This document shows positions 1 to 6,251 of a stretch of 6,287 nt of DNA, piece after piece. The notes beneath the pieces were generated by a model. It searched no databases. It saw only the letters and a list, made by a program, of their open reading frames with translations, and was not told where the DNA came from. The position numbers and the translations under genes are program-made. The first letter of the stretch is position 1, and each line of letters starts with the position of its first letter. Where the stretch lies: contig CALACW010000099.1 in assembly GCA_937890355.1 (NCBI GenBank), positions 1-6,287 of the forward strand. Direction: 5' to 3'. The stretch is from CALACW01 sp002431305 (lineage in GTDB: Bacteria > Bacillota > Clostridia > Oscillospirales > Acutalibacteraceae).

Positions 1-56
1 AAATATATATAAATTTTTAATATATTTTAATAATTTTATGCTAAATGCATTACAAT
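1..56. other. AT-rich region downstream of recG, no gene seen
   Basis: This short stretch lies past the recG stop codon and is almost entirely A and T. The only pairing I see is a 4-bp ATGC/GCAT hairpin near 39-51, which is not followed by a T-run on the minus strand. It is therefore not a credible recG terminator. Any terminator or next gene for the recG transcript lies outside the window. Confidence 0.6.
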
Positions 57-2102
57 TTAATTAAGTCCGCCCGCGCCGAGACTTGCGAACATCTTATCGA
101 CCATCTTTCTTATCAATTTATTTTCGTCCTTTTCGAGTTTTTTATCGTCGTTTAATATCCGTTCGGCTTCGTTTTTTGCCTCGAATAATATTTTAGTATC
201 GTCCGTAAGAGAAGCTAATTTCATCTCCGGCAGTCCGTGCTGACGCTCGCCGAGGAAGTCGCCGGGACCTCGCAGTTTCAAATCCTCGTCCGCTATTTTG
301 AATCCGTCGTTTGTTTTGCATATAACGGACAGCCTGTGCTTTGTCTCGTCGTTCTGAGAATCGGAAACGAGTATGCATGTCGACTTGTACCGCCCTCTGC
401 CGATACGGCCTCTCAGCTGATGAAGCTGGGAGAGTCCGAACCTGTCGGCGTTTTCAATGACCATGAGCGCGGCGTTGGGCACGTCGATGCCGACCTCGAT
501 TACGACTGTCGAGACAAGGATGTTGATTTCGCCCGATGAAAAACGCTTCATTATTTCGTCCTTTTCTGCATTTTTCATTTTGCCGTGCAGAAGTCCCACG
601 TTTAAATCGGGGAAAACCTCGTTTTTGAGTTTTTCATAGTATTCGTTGGCTGAAATTAACGAATCCGCGCCGTCCTCGTTTTCGTCAATCAGCGGACAAA
701 CGACGTACACCTGTCTGCCCTCTGAAACGTGTTTTCGTATAAATTTATAAATGCGTTCGTGATACGACGAGGTTACGAGATATGTCTCAATCGGGGTTCT
801 GCCCCTGGGCAGTTCATCGATTATCGAAACGTCGAGATCGCCGTAGACGATAAGTCCGAGCGTACGCGGAATCGGCGTTGCGGACATGACGAGCGTGTGG
901 GGATTGCGCCCTTTTGCGCTCAGTTTCGCGCGCTGTTTTACGCCGAAACGGTGCTGTTCGTCGGTGATTACGAGTCCTAAATTCAAAAATTTAACGCTGT
1001 CCTGAATTATCGCGTGCGTGCCGATCAGCAAATCGGTTTCACCCGATATCAGCGACTCTTTTATATGCTTTTTCTGCGTCTGTTTTACGGCGGAGGTCAG
1101 AAGCGATATTTTGATTTCGGAGCCTAAGAGCTTCGAGAGTGAGTCTGCGTGCTGGCATGCCAGAACCTCGGTCGGAGCCATCAGCGCGCACTGGTAACCG
1201 TTTTTGACCGCAGAATAAATCAGCGCCGCCGCGACTGCGGTTTTGCCCGAGCCTACGTCGCCCTGCAAAAGGCGGTTCATGGGCTTGTCCGACCGCATGT
1301 CCGACATGCACTCGCTTATACAGCGTTTCTGCGCGTTTGTAAGTTCGAACGGCAGCCGTGACATAAATTCGTCCGTATAATCATTCTTAACTCTGACCGC
1401 CGTATAAAGCACGCGTTCGGAACCGATAAGCCCCATTCCGAGCTGTAAATATAAGAATTCTTCGAATATAAGACGCTCCTTAGCCCGTTTGAACTCGGAA
1501 ACGGACGAGGGGAAATGCATTTGACAAATCGAATCGTATAGGCTTAGAAACGAATATTTATTTATAATATAATCGGGCAGGGGATCCTTGATAAGTCCCT
1601 TTGCCGATTCAAGTGCGTTACGCTCGATTCGCTCCGTCGTTTTTGAGGAAATAGCCGTATTCTGACGGTAAACGGGGCGGAGCTGTTCATTCGATTTTGA
1701 GGCGGGAACGAACTTCGGGGAAAGCATTTCCTTATTTAAATACATGTCCTCGCTGACCTTGCCGTAGAATAAATATTCCTCGCCCTCGTGAAGCTGATTT
1801 ACAACATATTTGTTGTTAAAAAACGTAAGAGCCATCAGCGACTCCGAGTCGGAAATAAGCGTTTTTACAAGACAGCCGTTCTTAGTCCGCCTCATCTCGG
1901 GGGGCATGATAACCTTTGCCTTAACGCACGAAATTTCCCCCGGGACGCACTCGTTTATCATCGCGGTTTTGCTCCAGTCCTCGTATTTTCTCGGGTAAAA
2001 GGTCAGCATGTCGCCGAGCGTTTTTATCCCGAGTTTTCCGAGCGACTTTGCGCGGGCTTCCCCCACGCCCTTTATGTACTTTATGTCCGAATCAAGAAAC
2101 AT
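57..2102 (-). CDS. recG: ATP-dependent DNA helicase RecG (681 aa)
   Basis: RecG is a superfamily 2 DNA translocase that remodels stalled replication forks and branch-migrates Holliday junctions in the cytoplasm. All parts of the family are visible. An N-terminal wedge region starts with KGVGEARAKSLGKLG (residues 11-25). Walker A is GDVGSGKT (281-288) and motif Ia is MAPTEVLACQH (308-318). The RecG-type DEQH box is at 381-384 and motif III is SATPIPRTL (407-415). Further on are LLHGKMK (504-510), the VIEVGIDVPNA block (534-544) and motif VI QLRGRIGRG (562-570). The C-terminal TRG block is DGFKIADEDLKLRGPGDFLG (599-618). The 681 aa length matches typical RecG (about 680-690). The frame stays open to an ATG at 2198, but I chose the ATG at 2102. 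It has GAGAGG upstream at 8 bases' spacing, gives the family N-terminus (MFLDSDIKYIKGVG), and lies downstream of the predicted promoter; the extra 32 residues are hydrophobic and unlike RecG. The stop is TAA at 57-59. The gene is transcribed divergently from pheST. Confidence 0.98.
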   Translation of the reverse strand: MFLDSDIKYIKGVGEARAKSLGKLGIKTLGDMLTFYPRKYEDWSKTAMINECVPGEISCVKAKVIMPPEMRRTKNGCLVKTLISDSESLMALTFFNNKYVVNQLHEGEEYLFYGKVSEDMYLNKEMLSPKFVPASKSNEQLRPVYRQNTAISSKTTERIERNALESAKGLIKDPLPDYIINKYSFLSLYDSICQMHFPSSVSEFKRAKERLIFEEFLYLQLGMGLIGSERVLYTAVRVKNDYTDEFMSRLPFELTNAQKRCISECMSDMRSDKPMNRLLQGDVGSGKTAVAAALIYSAVKNGYQCALMAPTEVLACQHADSLSKLLGSEIKISLLTSAVKQTQKKHIKESLISGETDLLIGTHAIIQDSVKFLNLGLVITDEQHRFGVKQRAKLSAKGRNPHTLVMSATPIPRTLGLIVYGDLDVSIIDELPRGRTPIETYLVTSSYHERIYKFIRKHVSEGRQVYVVCPLIDENEDGADSLISANEYYEKLKNEVFPDLNVGLLHGKMKNAEKDEIMKRFSSGEINILVSTVVIEVGIDVPNAALMVIENADRFGLSQLHQLRGRIGRGRYKSTCILVSDSQNDETKHRLSVICKTNDGFKIADEDLKLRGPGDFLGERQHGLPEMKLASLTDDTKILFEAKNEAERILNDDKKLEKDENKLIRKMVDKMFASLGAGGLN

Positions 2103-2108
2103 AAAAAC

Positions 2109-2114
2109 GACCTC
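2109..2114 (-). promoter_or_regulatory. recG ribosome binding site
   Basis: On the minus strand GAGAGG precedes the ATG at 2102 with a gap of about 8 bases. This site decides the recG start: the upstream ATG at 2198 has no comparable site and lies on the far side of the predicted promoter. Confidence 0.75.
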
Positions 2115-2144
2115 TCGGTACAGAGTATTAATGTAATATGTATT

Positions 2145-2174
2145 ATTATATATCAACTGCCGTGTCTTTATCAA
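2145..2174 (-). promoter_or_regulatory. Predicted sigma-A promoter of recG
   Basis: Read on the minus strand, TTGATA (2174-2169, five of six consensus bases) is followed after 18 bases by a perfect TATAAT (2150-2145). Transcription would start near 2138, leaving a 5' leader of about 36 bases before the recG ATG at 2102. A shifted reading with extended TGA-TATATA is also possible. The call rests on consensus matching only. Confidence 0.65.
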
Positions 2175-2191
2175 GAAAACGAGATAAAATG

Positions 2192-2220
2192 TTGACAAAC
2201 ATTTTTTAATGTGCTAAACT
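2192..2220 (+). promoter_or_regulatory. Predicted sigma-A promoter of pheST and its T-box leader
   Basis: A perfect -35 TTGACA (2192-2197) is followed by a 17-base spacer. The -10 is TAAACT (2215-2220), four of six consensus bases, preceded by an extended -10 TGC at 2212-2214. Transcription would begin near 2227, just ahead of the T-box stem I. The -35 boxes of this promoter and of recG are 17 bases apart and point away from each other. A palindrome, AAAATGTT-GACA-AACATTTT (2186-2205), overlaps the -35 box. Confidence 0.75.
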
Positions 2221-2429
2221 AACGGTGTCTTAATATGAAAATAACGCTGACGGCGTGTAAGTAGCGTCGGCAGAGAACGCACAGAGAACGGACGCCGCCG
2301 GCTGTAAGCGTCCCGCGTTTTCCCGAATGTGAATTTCAGCGCCCGAGTTTTCCGTGAAAAGCGTAACGCGTTAAACGGAATGTACCCTCTGCATTAAAGA
2401 GGACCGAGAGCGGACATAATGTCCGAACA

Positions 2430-2462
2430 CGGGTGGTACCGCGGATTTATTTCTCCGTCCCG
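2430..2462 (+). promoter_or_regulatory. T-box antiterminator
   Basis: Helix A1 pairs CGGG (2430-2433) with CCCG (2459-2462). The 7-base bulge UGGUACC (2434-2440) receives the tRNA acceptor end. Helix A2 pairs GCGGA (2441-2445) with UCCGU (2454-2458), closed by an 8-base loop. The first base of the T-box, C instead of the usual A, gains a G partner at 2462, so the variant extends helix A1. The 3' strand of this structure is also the 5' strand of the terminator, so only one can form. Confidence 0.9.
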
Positions 2463-2490
2463 ATTTTTCGGGACGGAGTATTTTTATTTT
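2453..2490 (+). terminator. Regulated intrinsic terminator of the T-box leader
   Basis: An 11-bp perfect stem, CTCCGTCCCGA (2453-2463) with TCGGGACGGAG (2468-2478), has a TTTT loop and is followed by a T-rich run (TATTTTTATTTT, 2479-2490). It should stop transcription before pheS unless uncharged tRNA-Phe stabilises the overlapping antiterminator. It lies 49 bases upstream of the pheS start codon. Confidence 0.95.
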
Positions 2491-2524
2491 CATGACGATA
2501 AAATAACAAATGATATAAATAACG

Positions 2525-2530
2525 AAAGGA
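2525..2530 (+). promoter_or_regulatory. pheS ribosome binding site
   Basis: AAAGGA ends 9 bases before the pheS ATG at 2540. It lies beyond the T-box terminator, so it is present only in read-through transcripts. An out-of-frame ATG overlaps its end (2529-2531) but opens only a very short frame. Confidence 0.8.
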
Positions 2531-2539
2531 TGTTTCAGC

Positions 2540-3571
2540 ATGGACGAAAATACCGGCAAAATTCAGCAGGCGTTTGAGGAACGCATTGCCGAAATCAAAT
2601 CATCCGCAGAGCTTGAACAGCTGCGAATCGACTTCCTCGGCAAAAAGGGTCACGTCGCTTCCCTCATGAGTTCGCTCAAATCCGCTGCGCCCGAGAAGAA
2701 AAAAGAATTCGGTCAGACCGTCAACAAATTAAAACAGCAGATCGAGAATTCGATTCAGGACAAACTCGAAAAGATTGCAAAGCTTGAAGAACAGAGACTC
2801 ATAAATTCTGCGGAGGATTACGACGTTACGCTTCCCGCAGAGGTTGACAGAGGTTCATTCCATCCGATTACGGTAATTCAGCGCGAGGTCGAGGAAATAT
2901 TCCGTACCATGGGATTCACGATAGAGGATTTCAAGGAGATAGTAAACGACTACGAGTGCTTCGAGGCTCTTAATATTCCCAAGCATCACCCCGCAAGAGA
3001 CATGCAGGACACGTACTACCTCTCCACGGGCGACCAGCTTCTCAAAACGCAGACATCCGCCGCACAGAATGCTATTATGAAGAAATACGGCGCTCCGCTG
3101 AGAGCCGTTTTCCCCGGCAGATGTTTCAGAAACGAGTCGACCGACGCGTGCCACGAAAACACGTTCTTCCAGATGGAGGGCATAATGATAGACGAGGATA
3201 TCTCGATATCTAACCTTATTTACTTCATGAAAACAATGCTTTCCGAGGTTTTCCGGGACGATATAACCGTAAGACTCCGCCCCGGTTTCTTCCCGTTCGT
3301 CGAGCCGGGATTCGAGCTTGACATTCAGTGCCGTATATGCGGCGGCAAGGGCTGTCCCTCGTGCAAAAACTCCGGCTGGCTCGAGCTCTGCCCGTGCGGT
3401 ATGATTCACCCCAACGTTCTCGAAGCGGGCGGAATCGACCCCGAAAAATACACGGGATTCGCGTTCGGTCTCGGACTTACGAGGCTTGCAATGATGAAGT
3501 ACGGCGTTAAGGACATCAGAGTTTTCAACTCCGGCAACCTCAAAGCGCTGTCGCAGTTCGAGTCGAAATAA
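2540..3571 (+). CDS. pheS: Phenylalanyl-tRNA synthetase alpha subunit (343 aa)
   Basis: PheS is the catalytic subunit of the cytoplasmic alpha2-beta2 phenylalanyl-tRNA synthetase, which charges tRNA-Phe using ATP. Residues 1-90 form a charged, helical, coiled-coil-like arm of the kind that contacts tRNA. The class II core follows. HPARDMQDTYYL (150-161) is the family signature, LLKTQTS (167-173) lines the active site, and GRCFRNESTDACHENTFFQ (193-211) is motif 2. FPFVEP (251-256) contributes to phenylalanine recognition, and FAFGLGLTRLAMM (307-319) is motif 3. The alanine of the FAFG pocket (308) is the usual one. A cysteine cluster, CRIC-GGKG-CPSC (264-275), sits where many Bacillota PheS proteins have a zinc-ribbon-like insertion absent from E. 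coli PheS. Length matches the Bacillota family (about 344). Motif 2 has FFQ where E. coli has FHQ, and motif 3 has Thr where many homologues have Glu; I take these as lineage variants. The stop overlaps the pheT ribosome binding site. Confidence 0.99.
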   Translation: MDENTGKIQQAFEERIAEIKSSAELEQLRIDFLGKKGHVASLMSSLKSAAPEKKKEFGQTVNKLKQQIENSIQDKLEKIAKLEEQRLINSAEDYDVTLPAEVDRGSFHPITVIQREVEEIFRTMGFTIEDFKEIVNDYECFEALNIPKHHPARDMQDTYYLSTGDQLLKTQTSAAQNAIMKKYGAPLRAVFPGRCFRNESTDACHENTFFQMEGIMIDEDISISNLIYFMKTMLSEVFRDDITVRLRPGFFPFVEPGFELDIQCRICGGKGCPSCKNSGWLELCPCGMIHPNVLEAGGIDPEKYTGFAFGLGLTRLAMMKYGVKDIRVFNSGNLKALSQFESK

Positions 3572-3576
3572 GGAGG
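3571..3576 (+). promoter_or_regulatory. pheT ribosome binding site overlapping the pheS stop
   Basis: AGGAGG begins on the last base of the pheS TAA and ends 10 bases before the pheT ATG at 3587. This close arrangement (15 bases between the genes) fits coupled, roughly equal translation of the two subunits, which assemble in equal numbers. Confidence 0.9.
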
Positions 3577-3586
3577 GAGTTTAAAT

Positions 3587-5950
3587 ATGTTTATATCAAT
3601 GAATTGGGTCAGAGAATTCGTCAATCTCGACGGTCTCGATCTTGAAAAGCTCATTCGCCGTTTCACTCTTTCCACGGCGGAGGTAGAGGATATTTATTAT
3701 AAAGGCAATGACATAAAGGATGTAGTCGTCGGTCGGATTCTGTCCGTCGAAAACCATCCGAATTCGAAAAAGCTCCACCTGCTCAAAGTCGACGTAGGAA
3801 GCGAAGTTCTCGACATCGTATGCGGTGCGCCCAATGTTAAAGCCGGAATGAAAACGGCTGTAGCTAAGTGCGGCGGCAGAGTTCCCGCGGGCGAAATCAA
3901 TAAGGCGACATTGGCGGGTTACGATTCGTACGGCATGTGCTGTTCGTCAGCAGAACTGGGCATCAGCGACGACAATTCGGGAATCTGGGAGATAACCGAC
4001 GATATCGCAGTCGGAACGGATATTCTCGACGCATACCCGATTAAGGATATTATATTCGAAGTCGATAATAAGTCGATAACAAACCGCCCCGACCTCTGGG
4101 GTCACTACGGAATTGCGCGCGAGTTCTCCGCCGTTACGAAGAGACCGCTTAACGACGTCGAAGTTTTCTCCGACGCATGCGATTCGGGTTCCGTTGTTCC
4201 CGTAACCGTTACGAGAGACGACCTCGTTTACAGATATATTTCTCTTAAAATTTCGGGAGTTACAAAGACCGTCAGCCCCATGGCTATGCAGATAAGACTT
4301 TACTACTGCGGAATGAGGGGTATCAATCTTCTTGCTGACCTTACGAACTACGTAATGCTCGAGCTCGGTCAGCCCATGCACGCGTTTGACGCGAGAAAGA
4401 TAGACGCAATTAAAATCGGTACGCCCGATAAGCCTTTTAAATTCAAAACTCTTGACGGCGTTGAGCGCGATATCGACGAGAACACGCTCATGATTTACAA
4501 CAACGACACGCCCGTCGCAGTTGCCGGAATTATGGGCGGACTCGATTCGGAGATTGTCGGCACGACGGATTCCGTTGTTTTAGAGAGCGCGAATTTCGAC
4601 GGCGTAAGCGTCAGAAAGACCTCGTCGAGACTTGCATTGAGAACAGACGCGAGCATGCGTTATGAGAAGATTCTTGACCCCGAGCTTACCATGACCGCGA
4701 CCCGCCGTTTTGTTAAACTGTTAAAGGATATAGACCCCGAGTGCTATATTGATTCTAAATTAAACGACGTATACGTAAAGCATTACCCGGTTATTACGCT
4801 TACGTTCGATAAAAAATACGTCGACCGTTACACGGGAATCGAGATAAGCAGCGAGCAGATTCTCGAAACGCTCAATTCTCTCGGATTCGACGCTTCGTTT
4901 GACGGCGAGAAATTCACAGTTATCGTTCCCTCGTGGAGAGCGACGAAGGACGTTACGATCAAAGCCGATATTATCGAGGAGATCACGCGTATTTACGGTT
5001 ACGATAATTTCAAAATCGTTACGACGCGTTCGCCGTTAAAGCCCGTACGTGCGGAGGTTTGCAAGGACGAGGATTACAGACTCAAAGACCTGCTTGTCGA
5101 TAAATTCAACCTTCACGAGGTTCATTCGTATATCTGGTGCGACGGCAAGAAGTATAAGAAACTCGGAATCGACGTTGAGGACAACGTAAGAATTCTCAAT
5201 ATCGCAACGGCGGAGAACGGAACCGTCAGAAATTCGATGATTCCCACGCTCCTCTCCATGACTTATGAGAATAAATCATACGCTCCCGCGTTCGGTATTT
5301 TTGAAATCGGCAGAGTCGCCGACGGCACGGCAGACAACGGCTACTGCATTGAGAGAAAGAGACTCGGAATCACTCTCTTCGACAAGACCGTAAGCGAAAA
5401 AGAGCTTTACTTCAAGATGCTCGCCATGGTTAAGTTCTTATTCAAGTCGATTAAAAATGCTGAACCGACTCTTGCTAAGGTCGGAGTAAGACATAACTGG
5501 CAGCATCCGAAGAACACCGCAGAAATCACTTATGACGGTAGGAACTGCGGATATATCTGCACGCTTCACCCGACGGTAAATCAGAAGATAGATAAGAACG
5601 CTTCCATTGTCTGCGCGGAAATCGACCTTGACGAGTTCTATCTTACAAAAGTATGCGATATAGAATTTGTTGAGCCGTCGAAGTTCCCGTCAATCGACGT
5701 CGACCTCTCGCTTATCGTTTCCGAGGGGCAGAGATACGCGGATATTAAGAAGTGCTGGGAGACGCTCAATCTCTCGGAGCTTAAGTCCGATACGGTTATC
5801 GATACGTTCGAACTCGCCGGAGTCAAGAGCATAACCGTCCGCCTGTCGTTCTCGTCAAATGACAGAACGCTGTCCATGGAGGAAATCCAGGAACATACGG
5901 ATAAGATACTCGAGAATCTTAAAACTATAGGCGTAACGCTTAAGGTATAA
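3587..5950 (+). CDS. pheT: Phenylalanyl-tRNA synthetase beta subunit (787 aa)
   Basis: PheT is the large non-catalytic subunit of phenylalanyl-tRNA synthetase. It binds tRNA-Phe and, through its B3/B4 domain, hydrolyses mischarged Tyr-tRNA-Phe. It starts FISMNWVREFV, matching the family N-terminus, so the first ATG is preferred over Met5. An EMAP-type OB-fold tRNA-binding domain covers about 45-150 (VVVGRI, ENHPNSKKLHLLKVD). B3/B4 spans about 210-385, with LTNYVMLELGQPMHAFD (252-268), AVAGIMGGLDSEIV (311-324) and LALRTDASMRYEK (349-361); the HAFD histidine (266) tied to editing is kept. B5 lies at about 400-475 and ends with VPSWR (447-451) and DIIEEITRIYGYDN (461-474). The synthetase-like core follows, then a C-terminal FDX-ACB anticodon-binding domain from about 695 (KFPSIDVDLSLIV). 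Length is close to the family (about 795-805). Two departures are RYEKILDP, where RFEKG-DP is common, and DVDL, where RRDL is common. The operon terminator begins 62 bases downstream. Confidence 0.99.
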   Translation: MFISMNWVREFVNLDGLDLEKLIRRFTLSTAEVEDIYYKGNDIKDVVVGRILSVENHPNSKKLHLLKVDVGSEVLDIVCGAPNVKAGMKTAVAKCGGRVPAGEINKATLAGYDSYGMCCSSAELGISDDNSGIWEITDDIAVGTDILDAYPIKDIIFEVDNKSITNRPDLWGHYGIAREFSAVTKRPLNDVEVFSDACDSGSVVPVTVTRDDLVYRYISLKISGVTKTVSPMAMQIRLYYCGMRGINLLADLTNYVMLELGQPMHAFDARKIDAIKIGTPDKPFKFKTLDGVERDIDENTLMIYNNDTPVAVAGIMGGLDSEIVGTTDSVVLESANFDGVSVRKTSSRLALRTDASMRYEKILDPELTMTATRRFVKLLKDIDPECYIDSKLNDVYVKHYPVITLTFDKKYVDRYTGIEISSEQILETLNSLGFDASFDGEKFTVIVPSWRATKDVTIKADIIEEITRIYGYDNFKIVTTRSPLKPVRAEVCKDEDYRLKDLLVDKFNLHEVHSYIWCDGKKYKKLGIDVEDNVRILNIATAENGTVRNSMIPTLLSMTYENKSYAPAFGIFEIGRVADGTADNGYCIERKRLGITLFDKTVSEKELYFKMLAMVKFLFKSIKNAEPTLAKVGVRHNWQHPKNTAEITYDGRNCGYICTLHPTVNQKIDKNASIVCAEIDLDEFYLTKVCDIEFVEPSKFPSIDVDLSLIVSEGQRYADIKKCWETLNLSELKSDTVIDTFELAGVKSITVRLSFSSNDRTLSMEEIQEHTDKILENLKTIGVTLKV

Positions 5951-6012
5951 AAAACGGGGATGTTAAAAACGCCCGGAGTACTTTTATGCTTACGTTGTAA
6001 ATAAAATACAGA

Positions 6013-6051
6013 AAGGCGTTGACTTTTTACGGTCAACGCCTTGTTTTTTTT
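6013..6051 (+). terminator. Intrinsic terminator of the pheST operon
   Basis: An 11-bp perfect stem, AAGGCGTTGAC (6013-6023) with GTCAACGCCTT (6032-6042), has an 8-base loop and is followed by GTTTTTTTT (6043-6051). It is a strong plus-strand intrinsic terminator 62 bases after the pheT stop. On the minus strand the stem is followed only by a mixed T/G/A run, so any stop of converging transcripts would be weaker. Confidence 0.95.
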
Positions 6052-6072
6052 AGGGATAAACATTCTTTTGTG

Positions 6073-6231
6073 GTACTCTGTAACGCCTAAAAGTTTACAT
6101 CTGATTATAAGTATGGCTGTGTTTAACAAGGATTGAAAACGCAGGCAGGCTGGCGCCTGTCAAGTTTGAAGACGCAGTTAAACGCTGTCATACGCCGTAA
6201 TGCTTGTAAAGTTTTAGGCGGTGCAGAGTAC
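6073..6231. ncRNA. Candidate structured RNA or foldback element, 6S-like rod, class unknown
   Basis: This 159-base segment folds back on itself almost completely. The outer arm pairs 6073-6099 with 6205-6231 (27 positions: 24 Watson-Crick, 1 G-U, 2 mismatches). An internal loop of 11 bases on each side (6100-6110 and 6194-6204) follows, in which about 5 further pairs (6104-6108 with 6197-6201) can form. An inner arm pairs 6111-6127 with 6177-6193 (14 Watson-Crick, 2 G-U, 1 mismatch). The tip has a 7-bp hairpin, GGCAGGC with GCCTGTC around a TGGC loop (6144-6161). The rod with a symmetrical central bubble resembles the shape of 6S RNA. However, I see no clear promoter, cannot decide the strand, and do not recognise conserved 6S sequence with certainty. 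Alternatives are a miniature inverted-repeat element or a leader of a gene beyond 6287. Confidence 0.4.
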
Positions 6232-6232
6232 A

Positions 6233-6251
6233 GGGAAGACATTGTCTTCCC
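6233..6251. repeat. Perfect 8-bp hairpin beside the foldback
   Basis: GGGAAGAC (6233-6240) and GTCTTCCC (6244-6251) are exact inverted copies around a 3-base loop, starting one base after the large foldback ends. The plus-strand 3' side reads GGGGTAAAGGCAGAAAATTTTT, with no immediate T-run, so this is not a standard intrinsic terminator. It could be a 3' stabilising hairpin of a plus-strand RNA or a binding site; its role is unknown. Confidence 0.5.

Larger units (their letters stand above)
2227..2490 (+). promoter_or_regulatory. T-box riboswitch, tRNA-Phe specific, controlling pheST
   Basis: This leader RNA reads the charging state of tRNA-Phe and controls transcription of pheST by antitermination. 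Stem I carries the expected landmarks in order: UGA at 2248-2250, AGUA of the specifier-loop S-turn (2260-2263), AGAGA bulge (2272-2276), and distal helix GGACGC/GCGUCC (2290-2295 with 2308-2313) enclosing the GCUG motif (2301-2304). On the 3' side GUGAA is followed by UUC (2335-2337) and then A, so the specifier is a phenylalanine codon. Next come stem II (UUCCGU/ACGGAA, 2350-2355 with 2375-2380), a CCUCU/AGAGG hairpin (2386-2402) in the stem IIA/B region, and a CGGACA/UGUCCG hairpin (2411-2425), probably stem III. The T-box sequence CGGGUGGUACCGCGG (2430-2444) differs from the usual AGGGUGG form only in its first base. UGGU at 2434-2437 can pair with the ACCA end of tRNA-Phe. Details of the stem II/IIA region are inferred by eye. 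Confidence 0.97.

Noticed and set aside
1..56. Terminator for recG
   Set aside because: Only a 4-bp hairpin in AT-rich sequence is present, with no T-run in the recG direction.
2103..2198. 32-residue N-terminal extension of recG starting at the ATG at 2198
   Set aside because: It lacks a ribosome binding site, is unlike RecG N-termini, and lies upstream of a well-formed promoter whose start would be near 2138. The ATG at 2102 has a good site and gives the normal length.
2492..2519. Possible second promoter between the T-box terminator and pheS (ATGACG, 16 bases, extended TGA-TATAAA)
   Set aside because: Transcription would begin near 2526, inside the pheS ribosome binding site, leaving almost no leader. 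The match is easily explained by AT-rich sequence, and it would bypass the T-box.
2855..3409. 184-aa minus-strand open frame inside pheS
   Set aside because: It is a shadow frame: the plus strand encodes clear PheS catalytic motifs over the same bases, and the antisense product shows no domain.
5638..6129. 163-aa minus-strand open frame at the pheT end
   Set aside because: It is mostly antisense to pheT coding sequence, crosses the operon terminator and half of the foldback, and has no recognisable domain or ribosome binding site.
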